From assembly GCA_009783555.1 (NCBI GenBank), contig WRDH01000004.1:30797-94796 (forward strand): a DNA stretch of 64,000 nt. The letters run 5' to 3'. Shown piece by piece: positions 62,100 to 64,000 of this stretch. This DNA is from Oscillospiraceae bacterium. Its GTDB lineage: Bacteria; Bacillota; Clostridia; Oscillospirales; Oscillospiraceae. The stretch's first letter is position 1. The number at the start of each line of letters is the position of its first letter. Below the pieces are notes generated by a model. It saw only the letters and a program-made list of their open reading frames with translations, had not been told where the DNA came from and ran no database searches. A program made the translations under genes and the position numbers.

Positions 62100-63369
62100 A
62101 TGTAACGTATGAACTTACCTTACCAAACAAACCCGGACTCAATACCGCGTCAAGTTCGATACAGTCCTCAAGATATCTTGTATCCGTGACTACGCCTTCG
62201 CGGTGAATGTTTTCTACCACGCCTGCTTTATCATATGGCAGACGGAGAGTTACTTTCTTTTTAGATGAGGAGAGGCTCTCTTCTATTTTTTTCAGCAAAA
62301 TATCTATGCCCATCCCTGTTTTCGCTGATATTTCCACAATGTTATCGCCGCGTTGTCTGACGTCTGCGGTTAACACATCACATTTGTTGTACACTTCTAA
62401 TCTTGGTGTGTCTCCTGCTCCGAGTGTAGATATCATCTCATCCACAACACGGATTTGTGCTTCACATTCATTGCTTGATGCATCAATTACATGTACAATC
62501 AAATCCGCATATTTCAGTTCTTCAAGCGTAGCTTTAAATGCGTCAACAAGATGGTGCGGAAGCTTTCGTATAAAGCCGACTGTGTCGGAGATTAGAACCT
62601 CTTGAATATCACTTACTTCCAGGCGTCTGGTCGTTGTGTCAAGTGTGTCAAACAATCTGTTTTCTGCTTGAACACCCGCGCCTGTGAGTGTATTTAACAG
62701 AGTTGATTTCCCCGCGTTTGTGTATCCGACAAGTGCAACGACGGGAATGTCGTTTTTTTCTCTTAATCGTCTTTGTGTATCACGGGTACGAATGACTTCT
62801 TTTAGTTCGGCTCTCAGCTTATCGATTTTGCGGCGGATATGCCGTCTGTCGGATTCAAGCTGCGTTTCACCCGGGCCGCGAGTGCCAATCGGTGCGCTTG
62901 TACCGGTTTGACTCACAAGATGTTTCCACATTCCCGTTAGCCTTGGTAAGAGATAATTATATTGAGCAAGTTCTACTTGAAGACGGCCTTCACGTGTGCG
63001 GGCACGTCCTGCAAAGATATCCAGGATCAATGATGAACGGTCGATAACGCGTAAATCCAAATCCTCGGTAAGTGCCCGCATTTGTGATGGCGACAGTTCA
63101 TTATCGAATACGGCAACTGTGCAATCATTCGCTTTCGCCAGTTCTTTAAGCTCTTTAACCTTGCCGTCGCCGATAAATGTTCTCGGCTCGGGCTTTTTGC
63201 GGTTCTGAAGCATCCTTCCGATACAGATGCCGCCCGCAGTCTCCAAAAGAGCTTCAAGCTCATCAAGACTTTCCTCCGTTGAGCGGTCATATATGTTCAT
63301 GCTGTCAGCGGCAAGCCCTGCAAGTACCGCCCGTTCAGGCTCCATAGGTTTTTTAGTTTTCTCTATCAT
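62074..63369 (-). CDS. hflX: GTPase HflX
   Basis: Ribosome-splitting GTPase used in stress; 431 residues. An N-terminal HflX domain is followed by the glycine-rich linker GTRGPGETQLESDRR. The G domain has GYTNAGKSTLLN, DTVGFIRKLPHHLV and NKCD. ATG 63369 follows AAGGACTA. The last codons overlap the end of the convergent PLP enzyme gene by 26 bases; both ends match family expectations. Confidence 0.94.
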   Translation of the reverse strand: MIEKTKKPMEPERAVLAGLAADSMNIYDRSTEESLDELEALLETAGGICIGRMLQNRKKPEPRTFIGDGKVKELKELAKANDCTVAVFDNELSPSQMRALTEDLDLRVIDRSSLILDIFAGRARTREGRLQVELAQYNYLLPRLTGMWKHLVSQTGTSAPIGTRGPGETQLESDRRHIRRKIDKLRAELKEVIRTRDTQRRLREKNDIPVVALVGYTNAGKSTLLNTLTGAGVQAENRLFDTLDTTTRRLEVSDIQEVLISDTVGFIRKLPHHLVDAFKATLEELKYADLIVHVIDASSNECEAQIRVVDEMISTLGAGDTPRLEVYNKCDVLTADVRQRGDNIVEISAKTGMGIDILLKKIEESLSSSKKKVTLRLPYDKAGVVENIHREGVVTDTRYLEDCIELDAVLSPGLFGKVSSYVTSIHKQERV

Positions 63370-63383
63370 ATAGTAGTCCTTTC

Positions 63384-63416
63384 AAAATAAAAACCCGTGC
63401 GTTTGTGCACGGGTTT
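63384..63416 (-). terminator. Intrinsic terminator of rpmE
   Basis: On the minus strand AAACCCGTGC pairs with GCACGGGTTT around a six-base loop, followed by TTATTTT. It lies between rpmE and hflX. Confidence 0.88.
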
Positions 63417-63428
63417 AGTACCTTTTGA

Positions 63429-63638
63429 TTACTGTTCTTGACTCAGACCAAACTTTCTGTTGAACTTATCAACACGGCCGCTGGTATCTACCAGTTTCTG
63501 TTTGCCTGTATAGAAAGGATGGCACTTTGAGCAAATCTCGATTTTTATGTCTTTGCTTGTGCTCCCTGTTTCAATAATCTCACCACATGCACACTTTATT
63601 GTAGTCTGCTGATAATTCGGGTGAATACCTTCTTTCAT
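63429..63638 (-). CDS. rpmE: 50S ribosomal protein L31 (zinc form)
   Basis: A 69-residue ribosomal protein with the zinc-type cysteines (CACGE and [10 protein letters not shown]). It reads [23 protein letters not shown] 63638 follows AGAGGAG; the longer in-frame ATG upstream has no site. It is a single-gene unit with its own promoter and terminator. Retaining cysteines suggests zinc-replete expression. Confidence 0.95.
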   Translation of the reverse strand: MKEGIHPNYQQTTIKCACGEIIETGSTSKDIKIEICSKCHPFYTGKQKLVDTSGRVDKFNRKFGLSQEQ

Positions 63639-63701
63639 GACTCTTCTCCTCTTTCGCTTTTGCATATCGGTCGTATAAAAAACACAATTCATACGAAAGG
63701 G

Positions 63702-63730
63702 ATTTTAACACACGTAATTATCAAATGCAA
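63702..63730 (-). promoter_or_regulatory. Promoter for rpmE
   Basis: Minus strand TTGCAT (63725-63730), 17-bp spacer, TAAAAT (63702-63707). Confidence 0.65.
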
Positions 63731-63741
63731 GAGTTTTTTTC

Positions 63742-63770
63742 TTGACTGCTATGCTTTTATATGCTATAGT
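63742..63770 (+). promoter_or_regulatory. Promoter for the putative antitoxin RNA
   Basis: TTGACT (63742-63747), 17-bp spacer, TATAGT (63765-63770). It points toward the holin-like toxin gene on the other strand. Confidence 0.7.
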
Positions 63771-63776
63771 TACTTT

Positions 63777-63850
63777 ACAAATGGAACTGCCGCTTATGCA
63801 GGGCGGCTCAGTCCAATAAAGGTGAGACGCCTTAAGTGCTAAGGCGTCTC
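63777..63850 (+). ncRNA. Putative antisense antitoxin RNA of a type I toxin-antitoxin locus
   Basis: A transcript from the promoter at 63742-63770 would start near 63777 and include a GC-rich hairpin (ACTGCCGC...GGCGGCTCAGT). It then has a perfect 11-bp stem GAGACGCCTTA/TAAGGCGTCTC (63824-63850). Its 5' part repeats the 5' leader of the opposing toxin mRNA (ATGGAACTGCCG...GGCGGCTC). The exact 3' end is unknown because the T run is weak. Confidence 0.5.
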
Positions 63851-63853
63851 GAA

Positions 63854-63946
63854 CTACTCATCTTTGTCTTCAGTAAACTTCAGACAAAGAGTAATAATTG
63901 CGATAATTACCAGAGAATATGCGAACAACATCTCATATGTAACCAT
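63854..63946 (-). CDS. Holin-like small toxin peptide
   Basis: A 30-residue hydrophobic peptide, MVTYEMLFAYSLVIIAIITL followed by CLKFTEDKDE: one membrane helix and a charged tail. MVTYE at the start followed by a single helix is what I know from the putative holin-like toxin family of Bacillota. ATG 63946 follows GAGGAG at seven bases. A 12-codon leader frame (MELPCGGSVTTS, 63960-63998) precedes it. The promoter lies beyond the window. A convergent RNA on the plus strand could act as antitoxin. Confidence 0.6.
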   Translation of the reverse strand: MVTYEMLFAYSLVIIAIITLCLKFTEDKDE

Positions 63947-64000
63947 AGCATCACTCCTCTCATGAGGTAGTGACCGAGCCGCCACACGGCAGTTCCATTA

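Noticed and set aside
63621..63842. Plus-strand open frame across the rpmE 5' region and antitoxin promoter
   Set aside because: It runs antisense to rpmE, has no ribosome-binding site, and the promoters on both strands explain the sequence.

Overview
The window looks like chromosomal DNA of an anaerobic Clostridia-type Bacillota. The evidence is the gene content: ylxM-ffh-rpsP-khpA-rimM-trmD, ctsR-mcsA-clpC, DUF4364, DUF3048, YqeG, CD1247-like and Asp23 genes, rubrerythrin, hemerythrin and a pyrophosphate-type phosphofructokinase. Shine-Dalgarno sites and sigma-A-type promoters are strong throughout. No rRNA, CRISPR array or complete transposon is seen.

Layout. 1-4.1 kb (minus): der (cut by the window edge), a PDZ/radical-SAM DUF512 protein, rpmF, yceD and nth. 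4.2-8.4 kb (plus): glyA, yqeG, an M24 peptidase, efp, a very acidic zinc-ribbon protein and tRNA-Ala(CGC). 8.4-14.1 kb is an accessory block directly behind that tRNA: an ATPase with a PD-(D/E)XK-like tail, then two overlapping DUF262 genes, a candidate restriction or anti-phage unit. 14.2-17.9 kb (minus): a polyol/sugar cluster (class II aldolase, FGGY kinase, mannitol-1-phosphate dehydrogenase) with remnants of an isomerase and perhaps a regulator. 18.2-21.7 kb (plus): hemerythrin, a DsbA-like probable selenoprotein whose CxxC reads TGA-Pro-Tyr-Cys, a cation efflux protein and a GPH-type sugar symporter.

21.8-31.2 kb (minus): a DUF4349 lipoprotein, the SRP/ribosome-maturation operon, asp23-nusB-xseA-xseB-ispA, a PIG-L deacetylase and tRNA-Leu(GAG). 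31.2-38.6 kb: a membrane protein, DUF4364, DUF3048, glutamate dehydrogenase, fructose-bisphosphate aldolase, PPi-phosphofructokinase, rubrerythrin and a small Cys protein. 38.7-43.9 kb (minus): a probable xylo-oligosaccharide ABC importer with a GH120 beta-xylosidase. 44-49.4 kb: an Fe-S aldo-keto reductase, a frameshifted SPFH gene, a small ribbon-helix-helix protein, REP-like hairpins, a large solute-binding-like protein and a 60-aa basic protein.

49.4-56 kb: a split chromate transporter pair, nadB-nadC, an inverted-repeat element, an ABC-F ATPase and a phosphodiesterase. 56-59.7 kb (minus): clpC-mcsA-ctsR with two CtsR-like operators around its promoter and no mcsB. 59.9-63.7 kb: a XerD-type recombinase, a MetY-type PLP enzyme, hflX and rpmE. 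The last 250 bp carry a holin-like 30-aa peptide facing a promoter on the other strand, arranged like a type I toxin-antitoxin module.

The items most worth follow-up are the selenocysteine oxidoreductase, the ATPase/DUF262/DUF262 block, the toxin-antitoxin-like locus at the right edge, and the SPFH/RHH locus with its paired compensatory hairpins. All calls come from reading the sequence; no database search was run.
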